From: Yersinia bercovieri ATCC 43970
GTDB lineage: Bacteria > Pseudomonadota > Gammaproteobacteria > Enterobacterales > Enterobacteriaceae
Direction of reading: 5' to 3'
NCBI RefSeq assembly: GCF_013282745.1
Contig: NZ_CP054044.1
Location: 3,224,001-3,288,000, forward strand
Length of the DNA stretch: 64,000 nt
In this document: in pieces, positions 28,652 through 38,578 of the stretch
Numbering within the stretch: position 1 is the first letter of the stretch
How the letters are laid out: every line of letters begins with the position of its first letter
Program-made: the position numbers and the translations under genes
The notes under the pieces: generated by a model
What the model saw: only the letters and a program-made list of their open reading frames with translations
The model's database searches: none
What the model was told of the DNA's origin: nothing

Positions 28652-30724
28652 ATGACCACACCTCCAAAGGCAGATAAACGCCCTTATCCGATCACTATGC
28701 ACGGCGATACCCGTGTAGATGATTACTATTGGCTACGTGATGATGAGCGCACAGATGCTGATGTTCTGAACTATCTGCAAGCTGAAAATGCCTTCACTGA
28801 GGCAGTGTTGAAACCGCAGCAACCGCTGCGCGAAGCCTTGTATCAAGAGATGGTCTCCCGTATTCCGCCGCAAGAAGAGTCTGTCCCCTATATTCGTAAC
28901 GGCTATCGTTATCAGACCCGTTTTGAGCCGGGAAATGAGTACGCAATTTATGTGCGTCAACCGGTCTGGGCTGATAGCACTTGGGAAACCTTATTGGATG
29001 GCAACCAGCGTGCTGCGGAGCGTGAGTTTTATACTTTAGGCGGGTTGGATGTCAGTCCAGATAATCAACGACTGGCGGTTGCCGAGGATTTCTTATCGCG
29101 TCGGCAATATGATATCCGGGTAAAGCAGTTACAAACGGATCTCTGGCACGAGGAGGTTATTAGCAATACCTCGGGGAGTTTTGAGTGGGCCAATGACTCA
29201 AAAACGCTCTATTACGTGCGCAAACATGAAAAAACGTTATTGCCCTATCAGGTCTACCGCCATGTGGTGGGCACTGACCCTAAAGAGGATCAACTGATTT
29301 ATCAGGAGGCTGACGACACCTTCTATGTCGGTCTGGAAAAAACCACCTCTGAGCGCTATATCGTTATTCACCTAAGCAGCACTACAACCTCTGAAATTCT
29401 ACTGCTGGATGCCGATCAGTCTGAGCCGGTGCCGCAGCTGTTTGCTCCGCGTCGTAAAGACCATGAATATGGTTTGGATCACTATAAGCAGCATTTCTAC
29501 ATCCGCTCAAATAAAGAGATGTATTCAAGCAAAGACGGCAAGAATTTTGGGCTGTACAAAATTGCCGAAGCAGGGAAAACGCCGAGTGATCTTGCTGATG
29601 AATCCCAGTGGCAGCCACTTATTGCGCCAAGAATGGAGGTCATGCTGGAGGGGTTCAGCTTATTCCGCGACTGGCTGGTGGTGGAGGAGCGTAGTGAAGG
29701 GTTAACACATCTGCGGCAAATCCACTGGGTAACTGGTGAAGAGAAAGCCATTACTTTTGATGACCCTACCTATGTTACCTGGCTGGCGTATAACCCTGAA
29801 CCAGAAACGGAACTGCTGCGCTATGGTTATTCATCCATGACCACGCCAAGCTCCATGTTTGAGCTGAATATGGATACCGGTGCACGTCAGTTGCTCAAAC
29901 AGCAGGAAGTGAAGAATTTCACGCCAGAAAAGTATCGCAGTGAGCGAATTTGGGTCACAGCAGCCGACGGCGTCAAAATCCCGGTCTCGCTGGTTTATCA
30001 CCGCGACCATTTTGTGTCGGGCGCTAACCCGCTGTTGGTCTATGGCTACGGCTCATATGGTAGCAGCATGGATCCTGCATTCAGTGGCAGCCGTTTAAGT
30101 TTGTTGGACCGTGGTTTTGTCTTCGCACTGGCGCATATTCGTGGTGGTGGCGAGTTGGGCCAACAATGGTATGAAGATGGCAAGTTACTCAATAAGTTAA
30201 ATACATTTAACGATTTTATTGATGTCACTAAAACGTTGGTTGCTGAAGGTTATGGCGATGCCAATCGTGTCTTTGCCATGGGGGGCAGTGCCGGTGGTTT
30301 GCTGATGGGGGCGGTAATCAATCAAGCGCCTGAATTATATAAAGGTGTCGTAGCGCAGGTGCCCTTTGTGGATGTGGTCACCACCATGTTGGATGAATCA
30401 ATTCCGCTGACCACCGGCGAATATGATGAGTGGGGCAATCCAAACGATAAGGCGTATTACGACTACATCAAGCAATATAGCCCATACGATCAGGTTAAAG
30501 CCCAAGCTTACCCGCACATGTTGGTCACAACCGGTCTGCATGATTCACAGGTTCAATATTGGGAACCGGCAAAATGGGTCGCCAAACTGCGTGAAATGAA
30601 GACGGATGATCACCTATTGCTGCTGCACACTGATATGGATTCCGGCCATGGCGGCAAATCAGGGCGTTTCAAAGCTTATGAGGATATCGCTTTGGAGTAC
30701 GCATTCATTCTAGCCCTGGCTTAA
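28652..30724 (+). CDS. ptrB: Oligopeptidase B
   Basis: A 690-residue cytosolic serine peptidase of the prolyl oligopeptidase family, cutting short peptides after Lys or Arg. A beta-propeller domain (about 70-400) precedes the alpha/beta-hydrolase domain. The nucleophile lies in [11 protein letters not shown], the aspartate in [15 protein letters not shown] and the histidine in [11 protein letters not shown]. Length is normal (E. coli 686). It lies beside the exoX remnant, as ptrB lies beside exoX in E. coli. Confidence 0.95.
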   Translation: MTTPPKADKRPYPITMHGDTRVDDYYWLRDDERTDADVLNYLQAENAFTEAVLKPQQPLREALYQEMVSRIPPQEESVPYIRNGYRYQTRFEPGNEYAIYVRQPVWADSTWETLLDGNQRAAEREFYTLGGLDVSPDNQRLAVAEDFLSRRQYDIRVKQLQTDLWHEEVISNTSGSFEWANDSKTLYYVRKHEKTLLPYQVYRHVVGTDPKEDQLIYQEADDTFYVGLEKTTSERYIVIHLSSTTTSEILLLDADQSEPVPQLFAPRRKDHEYGLDHYKQHFYIRSNKEMYSSKDGKNFGLYKIAEAGKTPSDLADESQWQPLIAPRMEVMLEGFSLFRDWLVVEERSEGLTHLRQIHWVTGEEKAITFDDPTYVTWLAYNPEPETELLRYGYSSMTTPSSMFELNMDTGARQLLKQQEVKNFTPEKYRSERIWVTAADGVKIPVSLVYHRDHFVSGANPLLVYGYGSYGSSMDPAFSGSRLSLLDRGFVFALAHIRGGGELGQQWYEDGKLLNKLNTFNDFIDVTKTLVAEGYGDANRVFAMGGSAGGLLMGAVINQAPELYKGVVAQVPFVDVVTTMLDESIPLTTGEYDEWGNPNDKAYYDYIKQYSPYDQVKAQAYPHMLVTTGLHDSQVQYWEPAKWVAKLREMKTDDHLLLLHTDMDSGHGGKSGRFKAYEDIALEYAFILALA

Positions 30725-30738
30725 TATTGCTATGAGTA

Positions 30739-30943
30739 TTACGTCAGGTAATGCGTCAGGGTATGGCGCATATCTGGCGTAAGATCACTGATTGAGGCTA
30801 ACATCCAGCGCAGATAGTCGGGATCTTGTCGGGCTATCATCAACCAAATCAATAGAGGCGACCTCGGCAATACCGCCTTCTAAGCCGCAAGTTTCAGTAT
30901 CGATCACACGAAAATAGATGCCTGCCCTCCCATGTTTATTCAT
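30739..30943 (-). pseudogene. exoX: exoX remnant with a large internal deletion
   Basis: On the minus strand, FRVIDTETCGLEGGIAEVAS matches the N terminus of exonuclease X, including the first DEDD catalytic pair in DTET. About 20 codons later the sequence jumps, in another frame, to RQDPDYLRWMLASISDLTPD followed by MRHTLTHYLT and a stop, which matches the ExoX C terminus. Roughly 160 codons between are missing. No good start codon precedes the VIDTET segment. The position between ptrB and holE is where exoX lies in E. coli. The strain lacks ExoX from this locus. Confidence 0.88.
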
Positions 30944-30956
30944 GATGATTAGCAAC

Positions 30957-30982
30957 AAAAAACCCGCCTTTCGGGGCGGGTT
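30957..30982 (-). terminator. Terminator of the small lysine-rich gene
   Basis: AACCCGCC/GGCGGGTT stem with an A run on the plus strand, meaning a T run on the minus strand, just after the small gene. Confidence 0.85.
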
Positions 30983-31004
30983 GACTAACGAGACGAAAAG
31001 TCCG

Positions 31005-31118
31005 TTATTCTGCGCTGGAAGAAGATGACTTCTTAGCGCGTTTGTCAGCTTTTTTCTCAGCTGGCGTTTTTAGTGGCTTTTTCTTCGCGTTCTTTTTGCT
31101 GTCCATTCCCTTACTCAT
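31005..31118 (-). CDS. 37-residue lysine-rich small protein
   Basis: A very basic short protein, MSKGMDSKKNAKKKPLK followed by TPAEKKADKRAKK and a Ser-rich end. The ATG at 31118 has an AGAGAGG site seven bases away and an intrinsic terminator follows the stop, which together support a real gene. Composition resembles small nucleic-acid-binding or ribosome-associated proteins, but no family was recognised. A longer reading (61 codons) has no better start. Confidence 0.6.
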   Translation of the reverse strand: MSKGMDSKKNAKKKPLKTPAEKKADKRAKKSSSSSAE

Positions 31119-31398
31119 GGCTTGCCTCTCTTTACCTTCGGTTAGGTTGGTACGCCCACCTATTAACCACCTTATGAGGAGCAGTTGCAAGGGGATAAAG
31201 CATCACCGAGATTAATACATTGTTTAACAAGAACATTATTAAATCTTAATCTCTCTTGTTACTGTTTAATACGCGCCCGATTGTGATTTTACACCGCATA
31301 ATTTGCTGAGATATGGCGTAATTATCGCCAGTTGACAGAATTAATGGGCTGATTGGCGTAAATGTGATGTTTTATCGTTGACCCTGCGTGCGGTATAG

Positions 31399-32397
<999 letters not shown>

Positions 32398-32412
32398 TTA
32401 TCTGCTCGACGC

Positions 32413-32440
32413 ACTCCCGCAGATTCAGCTCTGCGGGAGT
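32413..32440. terminator. Hairpin between pip and holE
   Basis: ACTCCCGCAG-attcagct-CTGCGGGAGT, a 10-bp stem between convergent genes with little T run. Confidence 0.7.
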
Positions 32441-32450
32441 AGCTTACTGA

Positions 32451-32681
32451 TTATTTCATCTTAGGTTCATACGGCAAACGAGAGAATTTATTCGACTCGA
32501 TACGGTAATAAGCGAGCCGCTGCGAAAAGTATTCACGCAGCTCCTCGGGCTGCTCTCGTACGACCATTTCAGGAATGACGGGCATGTTGTAGCGCTCTTT
32601 AAATGCCACACCAGATGCCGCCAAATCCACATTCATTTTGGCTGTTTCTTCGTCAGAAAGCGCGGTCAGATTATATCCCAT
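32451..32681 (-). CDS. holE: DNA polymerase III theta subunit
   Basis: A 76-residue theta subunit, which binds the epsilon proofreading subunit in the Pol III core. The diagnostic [20 protein letters not shown] and [10 protein letters not shown] ends match E. coli HolE, as does the length. The start at 32681 has an AGGAGAA site. It lies next to ftnA as part of the conserved core block. Confidence 0.94.
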   Translation of the reverse strand: MGYNLTALSDEETAKMNVDLAASGVAFKERYNMPVIPEMVVREQPEELREYFSQRLAYYRIESNKFSRLPYEPKMK

Positions 32682-33071
32682 TGTCTTCTCCTTCTTGCTC
32701 GTGGCGACTATGGCGCAAAAGGTAATGCAGGCGGTAGATATTGGCAAGCAGCTAATGTCTCAAAATGATGGGTATTTAGAGTGTTTCGCGTGGCAATAAT
32801 ATTATTTTTCAAATAAGTCATTTATTAATTATTACTCGCACACTTAAATAAGAATCATTCTTTTTACTGTTCTCGTGATAATGTTAATGATTCTTATAAT
32901 AATTCACCCTAGTTTCCCTGTTTAAATTATCTTTTTAAAACAACAGATTAAATTATTTATTGTTTTTCACTAATATTAATGTGAATAGGGTGTTCTTATT
33001 TTGTTTTTATCTTGGCATAATACAAAAAGTTAATCGTTGCTTACCTGCATTATAAAAATAAGGGAATTATT
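32682..33071. promoter_or_regulatory. ftnA upstream region with Fur-like repeats and a 12-bp inverted repeat
   Basis: An AT-rich spacer holding a perfect inverted repeat, ATAAGAATCATT (32848-32859) and AATGATTCTTAT (32886-32897), with 26 bp between. The right half is preceded by GATAATGTTAATGATT, so several overlapping Fur-like half-sites occur. E. coli ftnA is activated by an array of Fur sites that displaces H-NS, and this layout would suit the same mechanism. That is inference. Confidence 0.55.
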
Positions 33072-33581
33072 ATGTTGAAAACAGAAATGGCACAAAAGCT
33101 CAATGAGCAGCTGAATCTGGAATTTTACTCTGCAAACCTATATCTACAAATGAGTGCCTGGTGCAGCGATAAAGGTTTTGAAGGTGCAGCCGCATTTTTA
33201 AAAGAGCATTCTCAAGAAGAGATGCAGCACATGCAGCGCCTATTTGAATACCTCAGTGGAACAGGCTCAATGCCAGTTTTGGGCACCATCGGTGCGCCAC
33301 CAATCGATTTTGCATCATTGGCCGATGTGTTCAAACTGACTTACGAGCATGAGCAACTGATTACCACTCAAATTAATGAGCTTGCCCATGTTGCAATGAC
33401 TACCCACGACTACTCCACATTCAATTTCCTGCAATGGTATGTTGCTGAACAGCATGAAGAAGAAAAACTGTTCAAATCCATCCTGGATAAACTGGCACTG
33501 GTGGGTAATAGCGGTAATTCACTCTTCTTCGTTGATAAAGATCTGAAAACAATGGCCGCTCAAAGCCATACTCAAGCTTAA
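33072..33581 (+). CDS. ftnA: Ferritin FtnA
   Basis: A 169-residue four-helix ferritin that oxidises and stores iron in a 24-mer shell. Ferroxidase residues can be read in [31 protein letters not shown] and [16 protein letters not shown]. It has no haem-binding methionine typical of bacterioferritin, so FtnA is preferred. It is close to E. coli FtnA (165 residues). The promoter region has Fur-like dyads. Confidence 0.95.
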   Translation: MLKTEMAQKLNEQLNLEFYSANLYLQMSAWCSDKGFEGAAAFLKEHSQEEMQHMQRLFEYLSGTGSMPVLGTIGAPPIDFASLADVFKLTYEHEQLITTQINELAHVAMTTHDYSTFNFLQWYVAEQHEEEKLFKSILDKLALVGNSGNSLFFVDKDLKTMAAQSHTQA

Positions 33582-33968
33582 TTTTTAGCCTGATAGCTCC
33601 GGATAGAATATTCATCGCAGTTTCTGCTAGCCCAAAGGTAACCAGAAACTGCGGTTCTTCATTGCCCCCGCAGTGCTTATCGGTATCCCCTTTATCTTAT
33701 TGTTTCTGTGCTAATTACATATTGTTTATCTTTGGTTTCTCGACTTGCCATAACTAAATCGTTATCATTTGCATTAACGATAAGACAATGAGTTGATCTA
33801 TCGTTCAACTATTGGTGATATTTCAATCACCACGCGGAAATTGGCGTTTTATTTTGTGCCCTACCTCACAGGTAGTGCAATTGACTGGATGTGATAGGGG
33901 TTCGCGCTGCCAATATAGGATATGGTTGGTAGCAGACTGATTCTTCTCCCCATCGATAAAGGGATACT
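33582..33968. promoter_or_regulatory. Spacer between ftnA and yobA with hairpin and operator-like dyad
   Basis: CGCAGTTTCTG (33616-33626) pairs with CAGAAACTGCG (33643-33653) and is probably the ftnA terminator. Further on, a 7-bp dyad ATCGTTA-10-TAACGAT spans 33758-33781 about 190 bp before yobA. It overlaps AT-rich Fur-like triplets, so a metal-responsive operator is possible. No gene was seen. Confidence 0.45.
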
Positions 33969-34355
33969 ATGTTTATTCGAAAAGTACGTTCTTCTTGCCG
34001 TATGCTTTCGGCGCTTATCGTGTTATTTGTTGGGCTATCCAGTCAGCAAGCCCTTGCTCACGCACATCTGAAAATCGAATCCCCAGCCGCCGATACCACC
34101 ATAGGTTCAGCACCAGAAGCACTGACATTGGGCTTCTCTGAAGGTATTGAATTGAATTTCAGTGGCGTGAAGGTGACTGGCCCAGATAACAGTGTGGTAA
34201 AAACGGGTGAACTAAAATTGGACCCGGTCAATAACACACAATTGATTTTGCCGATTGATCATGCTTTAACTGCAGGTAAATATAATGTTTCGTGGCATGT
34301 GGTGTCTGTTGATGGTCATAAAACCAAAGGCACATACAGCTTCACTGTGAAATAG
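33969..34355 (+). CDS. yobA: Periplasmic CopC-like protein YobA
   Basis: A 128-residue exported CopC-domain protein. The signal peptide ends near AQALAHAHLKIESP, placing the copper-binding N-terminal histidine at the mature end (HAHLK). VSWHVVSVDGHKTKGTYSF carries the family's second histidine and aspartate. It is thought to bind Cu(II) and work with the membrane protein encoded next. First gene of yobA-copD-yebY. Confidence 0.92.
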   Translation: MFIRKVRSSCRMLSALIVLFVGLSSQQALAHAHLKIESPAADTTIGSAPEALTLGFSEGIELNFSGVKVTGPDNSVVKTGELKLDPVNNTQLILPIDHALTAGKYNVSWHVVSVDGHKTKGTYSFTVK

Positions 34356-34356
34356 T

Positions 34357-35241
34357 ATGTCTTTAGCGACCTTATTTATTCTATGTCGCTTCCTGCATTT
34401 TCTGGCGGTGATGCTGATGTTTGGCATCAGTATATTCACCGCTGCATTAGCGCCAGACCCATTCTCCGCGATACTCAAAAAGCGCCTGTTACCTCTACTG
34501 ATCTTCAGCACCACTCTCGCATTTATCTCTGCTGTTGGGCTGTTAGCGATTCAAGCTGGCATAATGGGGGATGGCTGGGCCGATACCTATCGGCTGACCG
34601 TCTGGTGGGCCGTTTTTGGCACGCGCTTCGGGCAGGTATGGCAATGGCACCTTGGCCTATCTATCTTGAGCCTGTGGGTAATCTTGCTGGGCTCCCTCCG
34701 TAACAGCTACCGACTGATGGTGGTTTGTTCAACACTGCTGCTGGCAAGTTTGGCTTTCACCGGGCATGCTGCTATGCACGATGGTGCGCTGGGATGGATT
34801 CACCAAACTAATCAAATCATACATCTGCTCAGTGCCGGCTACTGGTTCGGCTGCCTACCGCCTTTAGTGATCTGCCTTGCATATACTCGTAATAGTAATG
34901 TTAAACGTGAAGCCATAACTACCCTGATTCGATTCTCCAGTTGGGGCCATTTATCGGTTGCATTGGTATTGGTGACCGGTGTCATTAACAGCTTGATTAT
35001 GCTGCGTGATACGACATTGGCTCTGACATCAAGTTATCAGGTGCTATTGCTGAGTAAAGTGGCCTTGGTGGTGCTGATGATCGTCATCGCGCTGGTTAAC
35101 CGCTATCGGATTGTGCCTATGCTCAGGCAACTTCCTACTAAAGCCAACTATTGGCTGGTGGTCAATAGTTGTGCTGAAATTCTGCTGGGTGCGGCGGTGC
35201 TACTATTGGTCAGTGCTTTTGCGACCATGGCACCGGTATAG
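34357..35241 (+). CDS. copD: CopD-family inner-membrane copper protein (YebZ)
   Basis: A 294-residue membrane protein with about eight hydrophobic segments and conserved histidines (CRFLHFLAVMLMFG, FTGHAAMHDGALGWIHQTNQ, FSSWGHLSVALVLVTG). The CopD domain fits copper transfer across the inner membrane. The ATG follows the yobA stop by one base, indicating translational coupling. It is the YebZ position of the E. coli yobA-yebZ-yebY operon. Confidence 0.92.
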   Translation: MSLATLFILCRFLHFLAVMLMFGISIFTAALAPDPFSAILKKRLLPLLIFSTTLAFISAVGLLAIQAGIMGDGWADTYRLTVWWAVFGTRFGQVWQWHLGLSILSLWVILLGSLRNSYRLMVVCSTLLLASLAFTGHAAMHDGALGWIHQTNQIIHLLSAGYWFGCLPPLVICLAYTRNSNVKREAITTLIRFSSWGHLSVALVLVTGVINSLIMLRDTTLALTSSYQVLLLSKVALVVLMIVIALVNRYRIVPMLRQLPTKANYWLVVNSCAEILLGAAVLLLVSAFATMAPV

Positions 35242-35337
35242 CGTGAGATTATAGGCAACAGATATTATTACTAAGCTTGCATCAACGCCTCGGTATGCGA
35301 GAAAATCAACACAATGAATTAATTGAGGATAATTAAG

Positions 35338-35679
35338 ATGAAGGGTTTTGTGCTGACGTTATCGTTACTGATGCTATCAGTTAATGCTATGGCTGCCGGG
35401 AAGATCATCACTGTCAGTAAGTTTGAGTTTGGCAAGCAGTGGGCATTTACCCGGGAAGAGGTGATGCTGGAATGTCGTACAGGTAATGCTCTGTTTGTGA
35501 TTAATCCGAGCACCTTAGCGCAATACCCGCTAAACGATATTGCGACCGAACAGATGAGATCCGGACATGTATTGGCGAAACCGCTAGATGTTTTGCTGCT
35601 GGATGACGATGCAAATCCGGGGCACAAAATGAGTTTAGAACCCTTCCAGCAGCGCGCCATGACATTATGTCAAAAGTAA
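35338..35679 (+). CDS. yebY: DUF2511 periplasmic protein YebY
   Basis: A 113-residue exported protein with signal [20 protein letters not shown] and conserved [20 protein letters not shown] and YPLNDIA motifs of YebY. Two cysteines are kept. Function is unknown, although genetic context ties it to copper handling. Third gene after yobA and copD with a 97-bp gap. Confidence 0.92.
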   Translation: MKGFVLTLSLLMLSVNAMAAGKIITVSKFEFGKQWAFTREEVMLECRTGNALFVINPSTLAQYPLNDIATEQMRSGHVLAKPLDVLLLDDDANPGHKMSLEPFQQRAMTLCQK

Positions 35680-35841
35680 GCTTGGCTCTTTTGGTGCTGA
35701 CAAGTATTAATCTATAATTAACAAACGATTACTTCTGTTGCCTTGAGGTTGAGCTTTTATCACCAAAATTAATTTACAATCGCAATTAATCACTTCTGCT
35801 GTCAAGTTGGCTAAATACATGTACTCGACTACGCTTAAGGA

Positions 35842-35945
35842 GTACGGCTGAATAAGCCTACGTTAATGCCAACTTTTAGCGCACGGCTCTCTCCCAAGAG
35901 CCATTTCCCTAGACCGAATATAGGAATCGTATTCGGTCTTTTTTT
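35842..35945 (+). ncRNA. sdsR: SdsR (RyeB) small RNA
   Basis: The sequence from GTACGGCTG through GCACGGCTCTCTCCCAAGAG to AGACCGAATA...TATTCGGTCTTTTTTT matches the E. coli/Salmonella SdsR RNA, with the same position behind yebY. The 3' hairpin at about 35911-35945 is its Rho-independent terminator. A sigma-S-like -10 element, CTACGCTTA (35829-35837), lies just before the start. SdsR is an Hfq-binding, stationary-phase RNA that represses OmpD and other targets. An antisense RyeA transcript would come from the opposite strand but was not verified. The 5' end is approximate. Confidence 0.93.
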
Positions 35946-36019
35946 ATCTTATTGATTTTGTTGATTTTTTCCTCTCCGTCCGAAATCCCCCGAAATTTCC
36001 CCGAAATCCTATACTCGGC

Positions 36020-36241
36020 CTAAATTTCTACCCACTCATTTTTGCGAGAATCCAGGTACACATTAGTCATTTTCATCGATTTGTGACCGAGTAATTTCTG
36101 CGCAAATTCTTTGCCGTATTCTGCTTCATACAACCGCGATGCCAGGCTGCGGATCTCGTGAAAGCTGGGAGGAGATATTTCATAAACCAGATCGGTTGCC
36201 TTCAATGCTTTAACAAATGCTTTGGTGAGCGAGTCGGCAAG
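36020..36241 (-). pseudogene. C-terminal remnant of a lambdoid phage integrase
   Basis: About 73 codons matching the end of a lambda-type tyrosine recombinase: PPSFHEIRSLASRLYEAEYG (box II HxxR), FAQKLLGHKSMKMT (LLGHK) and the tyrosine in NVYLDSRKNEW. The first catalytic arginine and the N-terminal three quarters are missing. It begins less than 80 bp after the sdsR terminator, facing it, so sdsR probably carries the attachment site. It marks the left edge of the accessory island. Confidence 0.85.
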
Positions 36242-36364
36242 TAACGTCTGACTTTGTTAACTCATTGCATAATCTGGGAAAAATAGTGGCTAACGTTAAC
36301 GCATCTTTTCTGGCGGACTGAACTCGCTGTACGATGATGTAACGGCGCATAGGTAGCACTTATT

Positions 36365-36431
36365 TTTTTACCCGGATAAAATTCAAAAACATCTAAAAGC
36401 AGTGTATCATGCCATTTTTACCCGGATAAAA
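36365..36431 (+). promoter_or_regulatory. Duplicated palindromic operator and promoter before the DUF2239 operon
   Basis: TTTTTACCCGGATAAAA occurs twice, at 36365-36381 and 36415-36431, exactly 50 bp apart (about five helical turns). Each copy is a near-palindrome around CCGG. Between them lies a possible promoter, TTCAAA (36382-36387), 17 bp, TATCAT (36405-36410). The second copy ends ten bases before the first start codon and would overlap the ribosome site. It looks like an operator for a repressor not identified here. Confidence 0.6.
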
Positions 36432-36441
36432 AGATCGTACT

Positions 36442-37011
36442 ATGCCTGCATATAGTCTTACCGCTTTTCAGCAACAACGCCGGATTGCCCATGGCAATCT
36501 GAGTGAGCTTCTGCATCAGATAAAGGCCATGAACAGAGGTAATGAGCCCGTTTTTATTTTTAACGATCAGAACGGAAAACGCCTTGATATTGACATCAAC
36601 GGCGACGAAATCACCGCCCTGAACGCATACCCGGAACTGAGAGAAACTCCGGTAGTGAAATCTCGCGGCAGACCCAAGCTGGGCGTTTTACCAAAAGAAG
36701 TTACATTGCTACCACGCCATTGGGATTGGCTTGCAACGCAGCCTAGCGGAGCTTCCGCCGCGATACGCCGCCTTATCGAACAAGCCATGAAAACCCATAA
36801 TAAGGATGACATTAGGCGAAATCGCCATGAGCGGGCTTATAACTTTTTACAAGAGATCGCCGGTGACTTTACGGATTATGAAGCAAGCCTGCGCGCCCTG
36901 TTTGCCGATGATGAGCAAGGCTTTATCACCTGCATCGCAACCTGGCCGCAGGATATTCGCATGTACGCACTGCAGTTAGCTTTTAGCCAGGATAATGAAA
37001 AAAATGATTGA
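36442..37011 (+). CDS. DUF2239 family protein
   Basis: A 189-residue protein of unknown function. The family signature is present: SRGRPKLGVLPKEVTLLPRH followed by WDWLATQPSGASAAIRRLIE in the centre, and a C-terminal ALFADDEQGFITCIATWP. RGRPK resembles an AT-hook and the following segment could bind DNA, but this is conjecture. Its start follows the second operator closely. The stop lies inside the next gene's start (17-bp overlap), so it is the first gene of an operon with the GIY-YIG protein and a hydrolase. Confidence 0.85.
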   Translation: MPAYSLTAFQQQRRIAHGNLSELLHQIKAMNRGNEPVFIFNDQNGKRLDIDINGDEITALNAYPELRETPVVKSRGRPKLGVLPKEVTLLPRHWDWLATQPSGASAAIRRLIEQAMKTHNKDDIRRNRHERAYNFLQEIAGDFTDYEASLRALFADDEQGFITCIATWPQDIRMYALQLAFSQDNEKND

Positions 37012-37345
37012 AAAAACAGACAAAAAGACCCTCAAGCGGAGCTATAAAGAGGATCATACAACAGCGGGCATCTACCTCATTAGCAATAAGCACACCGATA
37101 AAAAGTTGCTGGCGAGTGCTACTAATGCGCAGGGCACGTTAAATCGATATCGGTTTGAACTGAAATTTGGCCAGCACCGCAACAAGATATTGCAACAGGA
37201 GTGGGATCTATATGGTGAAACGGCATTTGAGTTTACGTTGCTCGCCTGCGTCCAACCGGATGAAAAGAACATCAACGCGGCCTTAGAAAAACTCCTGAAT
37301 GAATGGCAGCAAAAAGTGAGGATTAGTGATGAACAGCGCTACTGA
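36995..37345 (+). CDS. GIY-YIG nuclease-family protein
   Basis: A 116-residue protein with the start of a GIY-YIG fold. AGIYLISNKHTDKKLLASAT stands where canonical members have GIY...YVGSS, so the second half of the motif is altered (ASAT instead of VGSS). A conserved FGQHRNKILQQEWDLYG block follows. Nuclease activity is therefore doubtful. A CAGGATA ribosome site precedes the ATG inside the DUF2239 gene, and the stop overlaps the hydrolase gene. Both overlaps show coupled translation. Confidence 0.75.
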   Translation: MKKMIEKTDKKTLKRSYKEDHTTAGIYLISNKHTDKKLLASATNAQGTLNRYRFELKFGQHRNKILQQEWDLYGETAFEFTLLACVQPDEKNINAALEKLLNEWQQKVRISDEQRY

Positions 37346-38210
37346 CCAGCCGCTCGCGCTCTACTTTGATACCTTCGGTGAGAAGACCAACCCGCCCATA
37401 GTGTTACTCCCAGGCCTTGGCAGTCAAAGCATCAGCTGGTCAGCGGTTTTTTGCCAGAAACTGGCCGATGCCAATTTTTACCTTTTGCGTGTTGATAACC
37501 GGGATAGCGGATTATCACCAATACTAGCTGATGCCGGTATTCCCGATTTTTACGCACTGTCGCAGGGGCAAATGACAGCGATACCTTATACGCTAAGGGA
37601 AATGGCGGCTGATGTGGCACTGACCCTGGAGAAGGCTGGCATTCAGCGGGCACATATTGTTGGGCGTTCTATGGGGGGGATGATTGCTCAGCTGTTTGCG
37701 GCAAAGTATCCGCAAAAGACGCTTTCACTGTGCGCCATCATGTCCAGCACCGGTAATCCCGAACTTCCCCCTCCGGCAGAAGATGTCATCGCGGCGATGC
37801 TGAGTCCCAGGCCCGATCCTACTACGCATCACAGCGACTGGTTACAGCAACAACTGGCCTTTTTTCGGCGCATTGCCTCAACACATCTGCCTTTTGACGA
37901 AGACTACTACACAACATTGTTAAAAAGCTCGCTTGAGCGTGCGTACACACCGTCCGGCACGATTCGCCAGATTGCGGCTGTGGCGGCTACCGGGGATATT
38001 CGTGGCGACACAGGAAGCATCACTGTCCCAACGCTTGTGATCCACGGTACTGCCGATCCGCTGTTTCCGCCCGAGGCGGGGGTCGATATCAGCGTGACTA
38101 TTCCGAGCGCCAGGCTGGAGCTGATCGAGGGAATGGGTCATGAAATTCCTCCTGCTTTGGAGGATGAGATTATCCATCTTCTGCTAGAACATGTTGAAAA
38201 CAAACGCTAA
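37329..38210 (+). CDS. Alpha/beta hydrolase
   Basis: A 293-residue cytosolic alpha/beta hydrolase. The catalytic triad can be placed: Ser in VGRSMGGMIAQ, Asp in HGTADPLFPP and His in EGMGHEIPPALEDE. The oxyanion region is LLPGLGSQSISW. Substrate is unknown; the sequence resembles esterase/peroxidase-like members. It is the third gene of the DUF2239/GIY-YIG operon, starting 17 bp before the previous stop with GTGAGGA as ribosome site. Confidence 0.85.
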   Translation: MNSATDQPLALYFDTFGEKTNPPIVLLPGLGSQSISWSAVFCQKLADANFYLLRVDNRDSGLSPILADAGIPDFYALSQGQMTAIPYTLREMAADVALTLEKAGIQRAHIVGRSMGGMIAQLFAAKYPQKTLSLCAIMSSTGNPELPPPAEDVIAAMLSPRPDPTTHHSDWLQQQLAFFRRIASTHLPFDEDYYTTLLKSSLERAYTPSGTIRQIAAVAATGDIRGDTGSITVPTLVIHGTADPLFPPEAGVDISVTIPSARLELIEGMGHEIPPALEDEIIHLLLEHVENKR

Positions 38211-38578
38211 TACCGGAACCCGGAAAAGGCTGGTTTTGTTCTGCATTCTTTGGCTTCGACAAGCCCGGCGGAACCGGGCGCGGCAGGTCCTTGCGGTAGC
38301 ACTTAAAGCGATCCTCAATGATCTTTTTAGCAAGATAAAGACAGCTTTTCAGCCTGTCTGCTTTGGCCAGCAGCGGACATCACAGATCTTACCTTGGACT
38401 TATTAAAGTGGGGCAAATCGATTTCTCAGATTTTCTTGATTGATGGGGCCACATAAGAGTCAAATTCGTGGGTTTGATAAATGGTATGAAGGCGGAATAC
38501 TGCCCTATAAAGCATGCTATTAAGACGTGACATAAAAATTTGTGAAAGAATTTAATGAATCCCTGATGCCTGGGAAGT
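38211..38578. other. Island spacer with a possible gene scar
   Basis: No intact gene. On the minus strand, about 38215-38340 reads AKKIIEDRFKCYRKDLPRP followed by a Pro-rich segment. This looks protein-like but is cut by stops on the 5' side, suggesting a decayed reading frame of unknown origin. The rest is AT-rich. Confidence 0.35.
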
